Shown piece by piece: positions 10,320 to 23,150 of a DNA stretch of 64,000 nt. Origin of the DNA: Eriocheir sinensis (taxonomy: Eukaryota; Arthropoda; Malacostraca; Decapoda; Varunidae); NCBI RefSeq assembly GCF_024679095.1, contig NC_066530.1, positions 20,411,310 through 20,475,309 of the forward strand, written 5' to 3'. Made by a program: the position numbers and the translations under genes. How positions within the stretch are numbered: position 1 is the first letter of the stretch; the number at the start of each line of letters is the position of its first letter. Under the pieces are notes generated by a model. It was not told the DNA's origin. It did no database searches and saw nothing but the letters and a program-made list of their open reading frames with translations.

Positions 10320-10573
10320 TGTCAAAAAAATTTATTTCAAGTTTCTTCACGATAGTCTATCGATTTTAACTTGAGCCCTTGGGCGTGACTCAGTCGTTGT
10401 CTTTCCCTGTAATCCCAAGCCATTCATAACACCATGCAGTCAGATATGAGTATGTGTATACTCCACAAATAGATAACGTACAGACTAACAGTGAGACAGA
10501 TCGCAGGTCATGGCTAGATCTGTAAAGAATGGAGGCTTCCCCGGCCCAAACCACAGGGCTCAAGTTAGAGTCC
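10320..10573. other. No supported feature
   Basis: A short stretch between the TTAA element and a LINE fragment, with no recognisable content. Confidence 0.4.
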
Positions 10574-10770
10574 ATGTACTATAGTGACTTCATAAGAACG
10601 TAAGGAGTCTGCAAGAGACCGGTTGGGCTATACAAGGCAGCTCCTGTACACTCCACTCCACCTTACCTCACCATCCATGGCTTTATCTAACCCCTTCTTG
10701 AATGTATCTACGGTATTGGCACCCACATCATGGCCCCCAAACCTGTTCCATTCGTCCACCACTCTATAGG
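10574..10770 (-). mobile_element. 3' end of a degenerate LINE (C-terminal ORF2 tail)
   Basis: On the minus strand the frame reads VVDEWNRFGGHDVGANTV, then DTFKKGLDKAMDGE, and closes at a TAG. This is the same EWNR...FKxxLD tail as at 4380-4500 but a different copy. It ends at ACTCCTTACGTTCTTATG (10574-10591), the 3' terminus shared with the other fragments. Confidence 0.7.
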
Positions 10771-10774
10771 GAGA

Positions 10775-11090
10775 GAGATTTTATATTTTATCCCATGCCA
10801 TCTTTCCCGGTACAAGACTTTGAGAGTGGACACATATTTGCAGGTTGGTGTAGCAGTGCCGGGAGGTGCCATAACACTCCCCTCAACAACAGTCTCTTCA
10901 CCGACAAGTAATTCTTCACCAACAAGCTTTTCAGCAGCTTGGAGAAATAGGTAAGCTTTCTCTACTCACTTCCCTTCATTGGTGGGTTACCAGAAGACCC
11001 CAAAGGGTGAACCCGTTATATTGAGCTGTAAAATGTTCAGCAGCTCACTTATAACCAAATGTGTTGTAAAATGTTCACTACCTCTATGAA
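10775..11090 (+). repeat. Composite dispersed repeat, also present inverted at 59105-59440
   Basis: The blocks TTTCCCGGTACAAGACTTTG, ACACATATTTGCAGG, a Thr/Ser-coding stretch ending in CAGCAGCTTGGAGAAATAGG, and a block with AACCCGTTATATTGAGCTG occur in the same order on the minus strand at 59105-59440. The first block alone precedes the SINEs at 34.3 and 60.8 kb. Small frames here are repeat-derived. Confidence 0.65.
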
Positions 11091-11157
11091 AAACAAGCAA
11101 TGCGGCTAGCTTCAGACTGAGGAGAAAGACACCCTCACCCCTCACACAAACCATTTC

Positions 11158-14131
<2,974 letters not shown>

Positions 14132-14209
<78 letters not shown>
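14132..14209. repeat. (TA)n microsatellite
   Basis: Pure (TA)n abutting the right end of the Tigger element. Confidence 0.95.
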
Positions 14210-14212
<3 letters not shown>

Positions 14213-14421
14213 ATATACCAAAATTATGTTTTCAGTTACTCTGAGTTACAGCATTTGAATAGAGATTTGAGTTTACCAACTGACGTTTTCATCCTGGTGT
14301 TAGTAAAATGACTGCATAATAAAAATAATAAAACCACATATAATTAAAACCACAATACCTGATGAAACTAAAAAAGATTCACAAAAAACACTGGTTTTAT
14401 TGATGTATTTTTGGTTTAAAC

Positions 14422-14579
14422 CAGGGGTGTCAAACTCATGGCTCATGGATAGTCATAAATGGCCCGCGGTATCACGGTAGCTTCAATCTTGTCAATGTAT
14501 TTTCTACCCTTGTTGACCCCCATGACGGCACTTCAGAGTATGAATTGGCCCTCCAAGGGTTTTGAGTTTGACACCCCTG
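14422..14579. mobile_element. hAT-type MITE (158 bp) with perfect 8-bp TSD
   Basis: The ends CAGGGGTGTCAAACTCA and TTGAGTTTGACACCCCTG are perfect inverted repeats. GTTTAAAC occurs directly before (14414-14421) and after (14580-14587) as an 8-bp target duplication, as expected for hAT transposons. The host sequence (about 14310-14740) is itself a tandemly duplicated AT-rich repeat with several GGTTTAAACCA sites. Confidence 0.88.
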
Positions 14580-14914
14580 GTTTAAACCACCAACCCTGCT
14601 GTACATAATTAAAATCTTACATATAGTTAAAACCACAATACTGATGAAACTAACAAAGATACACACTAAAGAAAAAAAAATGGTTTTATTAGTTGGTTTA
14701 AACCAGTTTTTTTATTGGTTTAAACCATTTGTGGCTTAGTGCAGTACAGTATGTTATATGCATTTGCTCAGTAAGTTTCAGAAAACAATAAGTTTGAATA
14801 AGTATTGTACTACATTTGAATTTACACATAATTTAGCTACCAGTATTTTTCTGTATGCATTGTTGGAAAGGATTTTTTCAAACAATTCATCTGCTGTTTA
14901 GTGAAGTGGCAAAC

Positions 14915-14931
14915 ATATATATATATATATA

Positions 14932-15009
<78 letters not shown>
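14915..15009. repeat. (TA)n microsatellite in an inverted flank pair
   Basis: (TA)n preceded by CTGTTTAGTGAAGTGGCAAA (14895-14914). The near reverse complement TTTGCCACATCACTAAACAG lies at 15764-15783, after a second (TA)n at 15726-15763. The Tigger-like MITE sits between the two (TA)n tracts, as if inserted into the (TA)n loop of an older palindrome. Confidence 0.85.
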
Positions 15010-15012
<3 letters not shown>

Positions 15013-15722
15013 TAAAACCCCGATTATCCGAAATGGAAGGGGGGAAGCCTCTTTCGGATAAGCCGATTTTTCGGATAATCCGGATTTATGGCCGCCATTT
15101 TGATCGCCGCCAGTTTGATAGTCGGCATTGTGTCTTGCTTTCTCATTTGGATGAATATCACTTTGATCTTGCACCTTGGTTCTTATTTTCTCATTAGAAC
15201 ACATGTAGCTAGTATGGACGGACCATTAGCCAGGATGGATGAGGATGCTGTCGCTACTGCATCCTCATCCATCATAATATGATGACTCATATTATCGCAC
15301 AACTCGTATGTTGGAAGGGGAATGTGGCATGGAGTGGAGAGGGGAGTCGTGTTTGTGTCGTTGTCTTGAGAGTACGGTGTGAGAGTAGTCGTGCAGTAGT
15401 TTGTTCGTTCGCCGCACCTACGTCCTTGCTGGGGCGAAGGTGTGGACGTGGTGTTGTTGAGAGTTTGTTTAATGTTTTTTGTCTAATACATTGATCTATT
15501 CATTACAAGCTATTTCGGCAATACGTATTAGAAAGCATATTCATTTTAACTGTTCTTATCAATTTTAAATGTGTTAATATAGTACATATGTGGTTACTTT
15601 TATTTATTTTTGATGTTTTATAACGTTTTAGTATAGAAAATTTTTTTTTAATTGCATTATCCAGATCAATTTCGGATAATCCGGTTTTTCGGATAATCCG
15701 CTTTCGGATAATCGGGGTTTTA

Positions 15723-15725
<3 letters not shown>
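15010..15725. mobile_element. Non-autonomous Tigger-like element (716 bp)
   Basis: The termini are CAGTAAAACCCCGATTATCC and its reverse complement ending in GGGGTTTTACTG. This is very close to the CAGT(A)AAACCCC ends known for Tigger elements. Several TTTCGGATAATCCGG subterminal repeats lie inside each end. No transposase remains in the ~600-bp interior. Confidence 0.85.
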
Positions 15726-15767
<42 letters not shown>

Positions 15768-15832
15768 CCACATCACTAAACAGAAGATAAATTGTTTAAA
15801 AAAAACCAGGAAGGTGTCCTCCCCCCCCCCCC

Positions 15833-16308
<476 letters not shown>

Positions 16309-16399
16309 ATATCTGTCTATTTCTATATTTTTACCATGAAAAGAATTTACCACAAAAAATCAATTATCAACTTTATTAATCTCCTTACTTTACTCCTAG

Positions 16400-16477
16400 A
16401 GACAAGAGGAGGAAGAGGAAGAAGAAGAAGAAGAGGAAGATGACTTTGAAGACCAGCAGACAGACAGAAAGACATTG
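16400..16477 (+). CDS. Acidic cassette exon (78 nt), Glu-rich
   Basis: The acceptor is TTTACTCCTAG (ends 16399) and the donor is GTGAGTGTT (16478). The length is a multiple of three. The open frame reads RQ, eleven Glu, DDFEDQQTDRKTL. The intron upstream, from the (CT)n tract to the acceptor, closely matches the minus-strand cassette at 35127-35180. Downstream lies a (TTCC)n patch and a reverse-oriented copy of the 105-bp repeat (16560-16690). This makes a five-member exon family; this member is the only one on the plus strand. The protein is unknown and the splicing is predicted from sequence only. Confidence 0.5.
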
Positions 16478-16559
16478 GTGAGTGTTGAATCATTCTTTCC
16501 ATAATACTCTCTCTCCTTCCTTCCTTCTTGTCTCTTGGATAGGTTAGGATCAAAGGCCA

Positions 16560-16690
16560 GATTATTGAACCTCCTCACTCAAGTTCACATATTTGAGGGT
16601 TTCTTAGGAGTTTTGGGAGTTATTTCCAGGGCTAGTTTTATGAGCCTTGTGGTAGTGACCCTTCCTCTGTACCGTGAACCTTAACCCGTA
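16560..16690 (-). repeat. Single copy of the dispersed 105-bp repeat
   Basis: CTTCCTCTGTACCGTGAACC and the preceding TTTCCAGGGCTAGTTTTATG are the reverse complement of the 26.9-28.3 kb array unit. Confidence 0.7.
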
Positions 16691-16790
16691 GAGCTCAGGG
16701 AAAACATACCTCACTTCAGCCTTCCATACCTTCACTCCTACTTAGCTTACCTAACTGAATGAAGTATCCTTATAAAGTACATACCCTTAA

Positions 16791-17104
16791 CCCCTTCACT
16801 ACGGCTGGGCCAAAACAGCGCCCCGCACCGTATCCGAGATCGCCGCGCGCACCAAATTTGAAATGTTGCTATTGAATATAACAAGTTTTCAGCCATAAAC
16901 TCAACACAATCATCATGTATTATAAATGAAAACATGCAGAATTAAATGGTGCACATAAAGAAACATAATTTGATTGATAGTTTTGAGATGTAAGCATAAA
17001 TATAGAAATAGAATAACTTGTGTATTGGCTAAAGTGAGCCAGTATGCATGTCCTCGGATATGGTACGGGGCACGCAAGGATGCAGTATACTGGTGTTGAA
17101 GGGG
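16791..17104. mobile_element. Family C TTAA MITE (314 bp), single-copy parent of the 167-bp satellite
   Basis: TTAA at 16787-16790 and TTAG at 17105-17108 flank ends CCCCTTCACTAC and, reverse-complemented, CCCCTTCAACACC. The left half (about 16795-16970), read on the minus strand, is the 167-bp satellite monomer (GCACATAAAGAAAC, CATGTTTTCAT, TTTATGGCTGAAA, GCGATCTCGGATACGG). The right half (16971-17104) matches the single-copy sequence 63478-63605 that precedes the array at the window end. Confidence 0.82.
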
Positions 17105-17239
17105 TTAGTTAACTGTCCTTTGACGTTAAGTTGAAGACTGTATGACCATTGGCAGAACGAGTACAGAACATTGAAGTAAGATCACTGGGAGCACATTTTT
17201 ATATACAGTTTTCCACCCAAAATGGACTTTCCTTCTATG

Positions 17240-17810
17240 ATTTAGCAGGCCATTGGGGGGTCCCTTTTAACCTCTGTATCTCAAAAACTATTCATCACAG
17301 CTAAAAACCAAAAACACTATTGGAAAGAGGAGGTCCAGATCTATAGGAGTCGGTTATGTATGCCTCTCTTGCGAACGTACATGCACGTTCAGGGAGTGTT
17401 GAACGTTAACTAACACTCACGTCGGTGCGTGCAGGATGATCAGCCGTATTGAGGGAACTGCGGATATCTCTCCTTCAGACTCTGGCAAGGGAGTATTGCC
17501 AACTGCAATATTTACAACTATTTGGTCAAAGAATCAGTCAGGTAATAGGTGAAGCTATGCAAAAATCCCGCTATATTGGGCAAGAACATCCACCAGTTAC
17601 ACGTCCGTAGATTTGCCACGCTGGGCTGACATGATTTTCCACCAAATTTAGTGAAGAACACACTCAATTGGCAATCCTGTGTTGTGAGCATTAGTGTTGG
17701 AACACTCATACATGGGAGATTTGAGTGCGGCAGGAGCTGGCAGCAGCGAGCGTTTAGCGCCACCAGCAAATATGCCTAACGCCCGCTGCAAGCGCTTAGC
17801 AATGAAAGGG
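17240..17810. mobile_element. Family A TTAA element, left end missing
   Basis: Long near-identity with 9650-10162 (for example ACCTCTGTATCTCAAAAACT and ATTGCCAACTGCAATATTTA). The right end, GCAATGAAAGGG, is followed by TTAA at 17811-17814. The left CCCTTTCATTGC end is not found. Confidence 0.75.
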
Positions 17811-17814
17811 TTAA

Positions 17815-18003
17815 TGGTCCCTCCAAGCGAGAAAGATGAGGAAAAATCACCCCTCACACAAACCATTTCTTAATACATATCAAAGCATTTGTGATCAGAT
17901 TATGTATCATCTAATTTGAGGGGTTCATATCATGGCACAAATTTGGCCGGTCACTGCTACACGGTAAGCCACAAATTTGGCCCATCGCTGCTACACGGTT
18001 TAA
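17815..18003. mobile_element. Right part of a family B TTAA element
   Basis: TGGTCCCTCCAAGCGAGAAA to CACGGTTTAA, with two partial 35-bp units. As at 9574-10315 it directly abuts the TTAA of a family A element, so this is a second A-in-B nested insertion or a duplicate of the first. Confidence 0.7.
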
Positions 18004-18255
18004 TTATTGCATTCAATTTTACTAGTGACAGAGATTTTGTGAGAGCTTATTACTCCAGAATTTCACTTAATTATGTGAGTCAGAAGCCACAGAAATGTTA
18101 GCAGAGTGAATTCAAAGGTAAACACGCACATGCTGTATTGTTCGGCCCGTAAGACGCTGCCTCTTGGAAGACACCCTGATTATGGAATGATATTTTTCAC
18201 GGTGTAAGAGTGTGAGCAAACCTTGTAGGCTTGGACGTAGCAGACGAGACATTAA

Positions 18256-18785
18256 CCCGGTAGCAGCGACGGGCCAAATTTGTGGCTTTACCGTGTAGCA
18301 GCGACGGGCCAAATTTGTGGCTTTACCGTGTAGCAGCGACTGGCCAAATTTGTGGCTTTACCGTGTAGCAGCGACGGGTCAACTTTGTGGCTTTACTGTG
18401 TAGCAGTGACGGGCCAAATTTGTGACTTTACCATGTAGCAGCGACTGGCCAAATTTGTGGCTTTACCGTGTAGCAGTGATGGGCCAAATTTGTTGCTTTA
18501 CCGTGTAGCAGTGATGGGCCAAATTTGTGGCTTTACCGTGTAGCAGTGATGGGCCAAATTTGTGGCTTTACCGTGTAGCAGTGATGGGCCAAATTTGTTG
18601 CTTTACCGTGTAGCAGCGACAGGCCAAATTTGTACCATGATATAAACCCCCCAAAATAGATGATACATAAACTGATCACAAATGCTTTGATATATATTAT
18701 GAAATGGTTTGTGTGAGGGGTGATTTTTTCTCATTTTTCTCGCTTAGAGGGACCATTAAGAAACATGGTCCCCGCTGCTACTGGG
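18256..18785. mobile_element. Family B TTAA element carrying about eleven 35-bp tandem units
   Basis: TTAA (18252-18255) and TCAA (18786-18789) flank ends CCCGGTAGCAGCGACGGGCC and CCCGCTGCTACTGGG. From 18256 to about 18640 the unit TAGCAGCGACGGGCCAAATT+TGTGGCTTTACCGTG repeats with a 35-bp period. The last unit runs into the single-copy interior (ATGATATAAACCCCCCAAAA...). The first base of the array is the TIR itself, so the TIR and adjoining bases are the amplified unit. Confidence 0.85.
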
Positions 18786-18943
18786 TCAACACCAGCAGAC
18801 TGTTGGCACCAATCTGCCGAGGCTGAACAGTGGGCTGAGGCAGACTACAGTACCCCAAGGATGGGATAAAGGGACGAGGGCGAGGTGGCTGGCAGACGCT
18901 ATTGTACTCACTGGAATTGGGTCCGTGGATTTCTCGATATAAA

Positions 18944-19208
18944 GGGGGGCTTCGTGGTGCAGTGATTAGCACACTCAGCTCGCAACTGAGAGAGCCCGGG
19001 TTCGATTCCTGGGTGGAGTGGAAAAATTTGAGCGGCTTTTCTGATACCCTACGCCCCTGTCCACCCAGCAGTGAGTGGTTACCAGGTATTAATCGGGGGT
19101 TGTGTCCCGTCTCCTGGGGTCTGTTCCCTTCTCCTATAATTCCTTCCCCTTCTGTCTCTCCGGCATATGACCACATGTTGCGCTGCCCACTAAACAAAAC
19201 TTTACAAC
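18944..19208 (+). mobile_element. Full-length tRNA-Val-derived SINE (265 bp) with TSD
   Basis: The head GGGGGGCTTCGTGGTGCAGT, box B GGTTCGATTCC, body and tail (TATAATTCCTTCCCCTTCTG, CGGCATATGACCACATGTTG, CGCTGCCCACTAAAC) are complete. TTTCTCGATATAA (18930-18942) before and TTTCTCGATGTAA (19209-19221) after are a 12/13 target-site duplication. This copy defines the family's full length. Confidence 0.9.
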
Positions 19209-19221
19209 TTTCTCGATGTAA

Positions 19222-19738
19222 GTGTGTCCTTTATATCCAAAATACAAATAAGTGTTTAATTTGCACATTTTTTTCACTTATACGTGATATTTTATGGAGT
19301 GTCCACCAGATGTCTCACGCAACTGGACTCACACGGCCACACAGCTGAGCTCAGTTCTTCCCGCGTGCCACTTGAACAACAATACAGTACCCACGCTGCC
19401 ACGCTACTCAACAATAGGGGTGGGCAGGTATCGGTACTAACGGTACCAGCTATATGGTACGGTACCAGTACCAGACTGCTCAGTACCGGTACCAATACTA
19501 GCCAGTCGCTCATGGTGTCCCTCATTTCTTCCTCACTCGAGTGAGGCTGAGACTGAGTGCCTGAGTGGATATCTCGGTGATATGGATAAAAACATCAAAA
19601 TAAGGCAATTCTATGTAATTAATGTAAGTAATAATGTAATTCTATGTAATTCTCTCTCTCTCTCTCTCGCAGGTGGATAAAAACATCTAAATAAGGCAAT
19701 TCTATGTAATTAATGTAAGTAATAATGTAATTCTATGT

Positions 19739-19798
<60 letters not shown>

Positions 19799-20245
19799 AG
19801 TGAATATTTATTTTTCGATAAAAAAACTACCTCTTGTTTGATTTACATTGTTTTTGATTTACGCAATGACCTCTTCAAGGACACAATACTCGCGTCAATC
19901 GTGTTTTTAGCTGTACCTGTAAGACTTAAGCATAGAGGTTATATCATACAAGAGGCTGAATTGAAAAGCTGTGTAAGGCCACCTCCTACAACATTCACCC
20001 TGGAGGACACATGGATAGGGCATTTTTTATGGGGGAAAAGTGCGTCTTAAATGTCGTTAAAATACAGTACACCGGGTATTCAATATATGCGAGTTCAGTT
20101 ATATTCGACTAACCTTAATGAGCCAAGTACAGGTAACACGATTTACACGAGTATTGTGTCCTTGAAGAGGTCACGTAAATCAAAAACAATGTAAATCAAA
20201 CAAGAGGTAGGTTTTTATCGAAAAATAAATATTCACTTCATTCAG

Positions 20246-20294
<49 letters not shown>

Positions 20295-20620
20295 TCCATA
20301 TCACCGAGATATCCACTCAGGCACTCAGTCTCAGCCTTACTCGTGTGAGGAAGAAATAAGGGACATCATGAGCGACTGGCTAGTATTGGCACCAGTACCA
20401 AGCAGTCTGGTACCGGTACTGGTACTGGTACCTGCCCACCCCTATTGTTGAGTAGCGTGGCAGCGTGGGTACTGTATTGTTGTTCAAGTGGCGCGCGGGA
20501 AGAACTGAGCTCAGCTGTGTGGCCGTGTGAGTACTGTTGCGTGAGACATCTGGTGGACACTCCAGAAAATATCACGTATAAGTGAAAAAAATGTGTAAAT
20601 TAAACATTTATTTGGATTTT
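19222..20620. repeat. Large palindrome (~650-bp arms, ~240-bp spacer) with hAT-like ends inside
   Basis: The left arm (about 19222-19895) and right arm (about 20140-20620) are reverse complements with small differences. Landmarks are CACTTATACGTGATATTTTA, CCACTTGAACAACAATACAG, GGACACAATACTCG and matching (CT)n/(GA)n tracts. Within the arms, TAGGGGTGGGCAGGTATCGG (19414) and its mirror at 20425-20448 resemble hAT termini. The left arm has an extra internal ~75-bp duplication with a (CT)n tract. It could be a foldback transposon or an inverted duplication. Confidence 0.75.
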
Positions 20621-20833
20621 AGACCCAGCGTTATTTAAAAAACTCATAAACAAAACTCGCGTCAATCGAGAGTTTCCTGTATTCATTTTATGCGAGAAAA
20701 ATTCGCTCGTATGCGAATATCGGCGCTGGTGCGACTGGTTGGTGAGGTATGGTGACACACTAGAGGGTGCAGATAATGCTTTCCTGCATTTTCCTTGCCT
20801 ATAATTAACCTTTTCCTCTCTCTGATCCTAAAG

Positions 20834-22499
20834 TTAATCCTCAGGGGTGGGTTTCATCATAGTGCTCTCCCAAGCGTGGTGACGTCACGCACAGTTGGGA
20901 GAATTTCTTGGGCGTGTTTCATCACCGCGCCACAAGCACTTCCAAGTAGGGGTGGGGGCGGTCTTGGGAGTAACCAGCGTTGCCAATCTTCCGCGTCGCT
21001 TTGACGTCTAATATGTCTTCAGTTAACCTAAATTACACTTCTTATATATAATTATGGAATTATAAATATAAACAATTGATATTTAGTTGAAATACAGCGA
21101 TAGTATCTTCATTGTAAGGAATATGTGCACGTATTTTTTTCCGTCTGCATCTTCAACGGCACCACGGTGTAAACAAACATTTAGTGAGTCGTGAGTAGAC
21201 CCTGGCCACCTCGCCACCATGGCCTGCAGCTTGTACTGTGCATCAAATAACACTTGCACATTGATGCTGTGGTAGTTCTTGCGGTTGACGTACACTTCTT
21301 CGTGCTCATGTGGGGCCACTATTCTTACGTGGGTGCCATCAACAGCACCCACCACACCGGGAAAACCAGCAATTTCGGCAAACTCCGCCTTCATTCTCTG
21401 CTGCTCCCCCCGGTTTAAAAGGAACCCCATGAACCGCCTCATATTCTCTTGTGTCACGAGAGCATCCACGGTCTGGGTGATGATTCTGCTGACTGTGGCC
21501 CGGGAAACTCCAAAGTCATCTGCGCTGCACTGCTGCATTTTCTCGGTGGCGAGGTATCGCAGAGTCAACGCCACTTGCAGCTCCGCTGTGACCGCACGGC
21601 CCCTCTCAGTCCTGTTGCCAATCACGTGTCGCACCAAGTCAGTGACGAACAACAGGCCAGCACGATCCACCCTGTACCTCTTCTTGAACTCGGTGTCATC
21701 GTACTCGTTAATCCTCTCGCGCACGATGACGCGTTTTGCGTCATCAAAGTAAAAGGTCCTGGTGGACGATGACGCGAAACGCGTCATAAAAGTAAAAAAA
21801 ATTATTAAAAATTAAATTTTCGGTGAAAGTGCGTAAAATTTGGAGTGTCATTTGTTGGGATAAGTTTCTTAGAGGTAACATATGGCAACCTTTCTAAGGA
21901 ACGTAAATGAGGAACGTGGAGCGATTTTTAGTTGTTAGCCTACTCTGACAGGAGAGGAAAAAATACAGTTTTCTTGGTGTAACTCAGGAACTAATAGGCA
22001 TATGAAGATTTTGAGGATACCATAATAATCCTCACTAAATTCCGCTTCGAAACATATATTCGGCTAAAAAAGTTGGCCCACAAAATTTCGAGATAGCAAG
22101 TGGGGAAGAGTTGGTACTTAGGATTTATTGTCTACAATACTCTATACGGAGACTTGAAAAGAGTGTCTATTGTTTATATATATTTTTCCTCTATTTTTAT
22201 TTGCGCATGTTCTAGTATCTTACTGTGCGCGAGAGGGTTAAAGATGTCCCTTCTCGGGCGAAAATTCCTTGGTCGGTGCTGGCGGGGTTGTTCACGGGCT
22301 GCCATGTTTACAGTCTTACGCTTGGAACCTTCCTTGGGAGCGCTTGGAAGACCCCGCACGGCCTCCCAAGGCGGCGAGCGAGATAGTCAGAGTTCCAAGG
22401 CTTGGGAGCTTTCGTGAAACATGCCCAAGGTTTCTCGCACGCTTGGGACTCCTTGAGCACACTTCCAAGGACTTGGGAACTTTGATGAAACGCACCCCT
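20834..22499 (-). mobile_element. PIF-Harbinger transposon, decayed
   Basis: The termini are CAGGGGTGGGTTTCATCATA and, reverse-complemented, CAGGGGTGCGTTTCATCAAA, with CTTGGGA/TCCCAAG repeats just inside both ends. It encloses the transposase remnant at 21083-21787. No clear 3-bp TSD could be recognised. Sequence from 21788 to 22270 has no other gene; the Myb-like second gene usual in this superfamily is not seen. Confidence 0.8.
21083..21787 (-). pseudogene. HARBI1-like PIF-Harbinger transposase, C-terminally truncated
   Basis: The 234-residue frame contains a helical N-terminal domain (FKKRYRVDRAGLLFVTDLV, LRYLATEKMQ) and an HTH-like segment (DDFGVSRATVSRIITQTVDA). The DDE_4 nuclease part has the first catalytic Asp at residue 150 (GAVDGTHVRI), YVNRKNYHSINVQ, and the second Asp at 200 (WPGSTHDS). 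After residue ~201 similarity to the family stops: the LLGDSGYP block and the catalytic Glu are absent, replaced by unrelated residues. Family members usually run to ~350-400 residues, so this copy should be inactive. The start at 21787 lies about 30 residues before the conserved region. Confidence 0.88.
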
Positions 22500-22752
22500 G
22501 GTACCTAATTATCAGCATGTATCGTAGACTTTGGGTGTGTCTCCCCGGAAGCAATCAATGTGCTTTATTGTTGCTTTAGTGCTTTATTATTCTGAAACGG
22601 TGCCGAAATAAATAGTTAGAGGGTTCTAAAACGGGTCGTGGAACATAACCCCCTATAATTAATGGGATCATAGGTTCGACATATGCGAATTCACATTATA
22701 CAAGCTTTTTGCAGAACATAACCCTCGCATATAACGAATACCGCCTGGTGTA

Positions 22753-22891
22753 CTTTGATGTAACTGTAGAATGTTTCCTGGGTCGTATATGAACAAAAAC
22801 CTCACACTAGGCTACTGTTTAATCCCACTCCCCTGGCTTGAGACATTAGAACAGTCCCTCAGCAAGTTTGAATCCCTCTGGTGGGCTGATG
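22753..22891. repeat. Dispersed repeat split by insertions; intact version at 26227-26390
   Basis: CTTTGATGTAACTGTAGAATG through CCCTCAGCAAGTTTGAATCC and GTGGGCTGATG is near-identical to 26235-26373. In this copy a TA is occupied by the 20070-22750 element and a TTAA by the family B element. Confidence 0.8.
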
Positions 22892-22895
22892 TTAA

Positions 22896-23150
22896 CTGTG
22901 TAGCAGCGACGGGCCAAATTTGTGGCTTCACCGTGTAGCAGTGACTGGCCAAATTTGTGGCTTCACCGTGTAGCAGCGACGGGCCAAATTTGTGGCTTCA
23001 CCGTGTAGCAGCGACGGGCCAAATTTGTGCCATGATATAAACCCCCCAAAATAAATAATACATAATCTGATCACAAATGCTTTGATATATATTATGAAAT
23101 GGTTTGTGTGAGGGGTGATTTTTTCTCATTTTTCTCACTTAGAGGGACCA
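22896..23150. mobile_element. Family B TTAA element with four 35-bp units
   Basis: TTAA at 22892-22895 is followed by a diverged end (CTGTGTAGCAGCGAC), four 35-bp units to ~23030, then the family interior through CTTAGAGGGACCATTAA at 23154. The matching empty TTAA is at 26374-26377. The right end is unclear: another TTAACCC sequence starts immediately. Confidence 0.7.

Larger units (their letters stand above)
20070..22750. mobile_element. TA-flanked Tigger-like element (2681 bp) hosting a Harbinger insertion
   Basis: The ends are CACCGGGTATTCAATATATG (20070) and, reverse-complemented from 22750, CACCAGGCGGTATTCG followed by TTATATGCGAGGG. The sequence before 20070 (TTAAAATACAGTA) and after 22750 (TACTTTGATGTAAC) together reconstitute the uninterrupted copy at 26224-26244 (AAAATACAGTACTTTGATGT). 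So the element sits at a duplicated TA. The TATGCGA subterminal motif is shared with the Tigger at 11266. The right arm of the 19.2-20.6 kb palindrome overlaps its left part. Confidence 0.7.
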
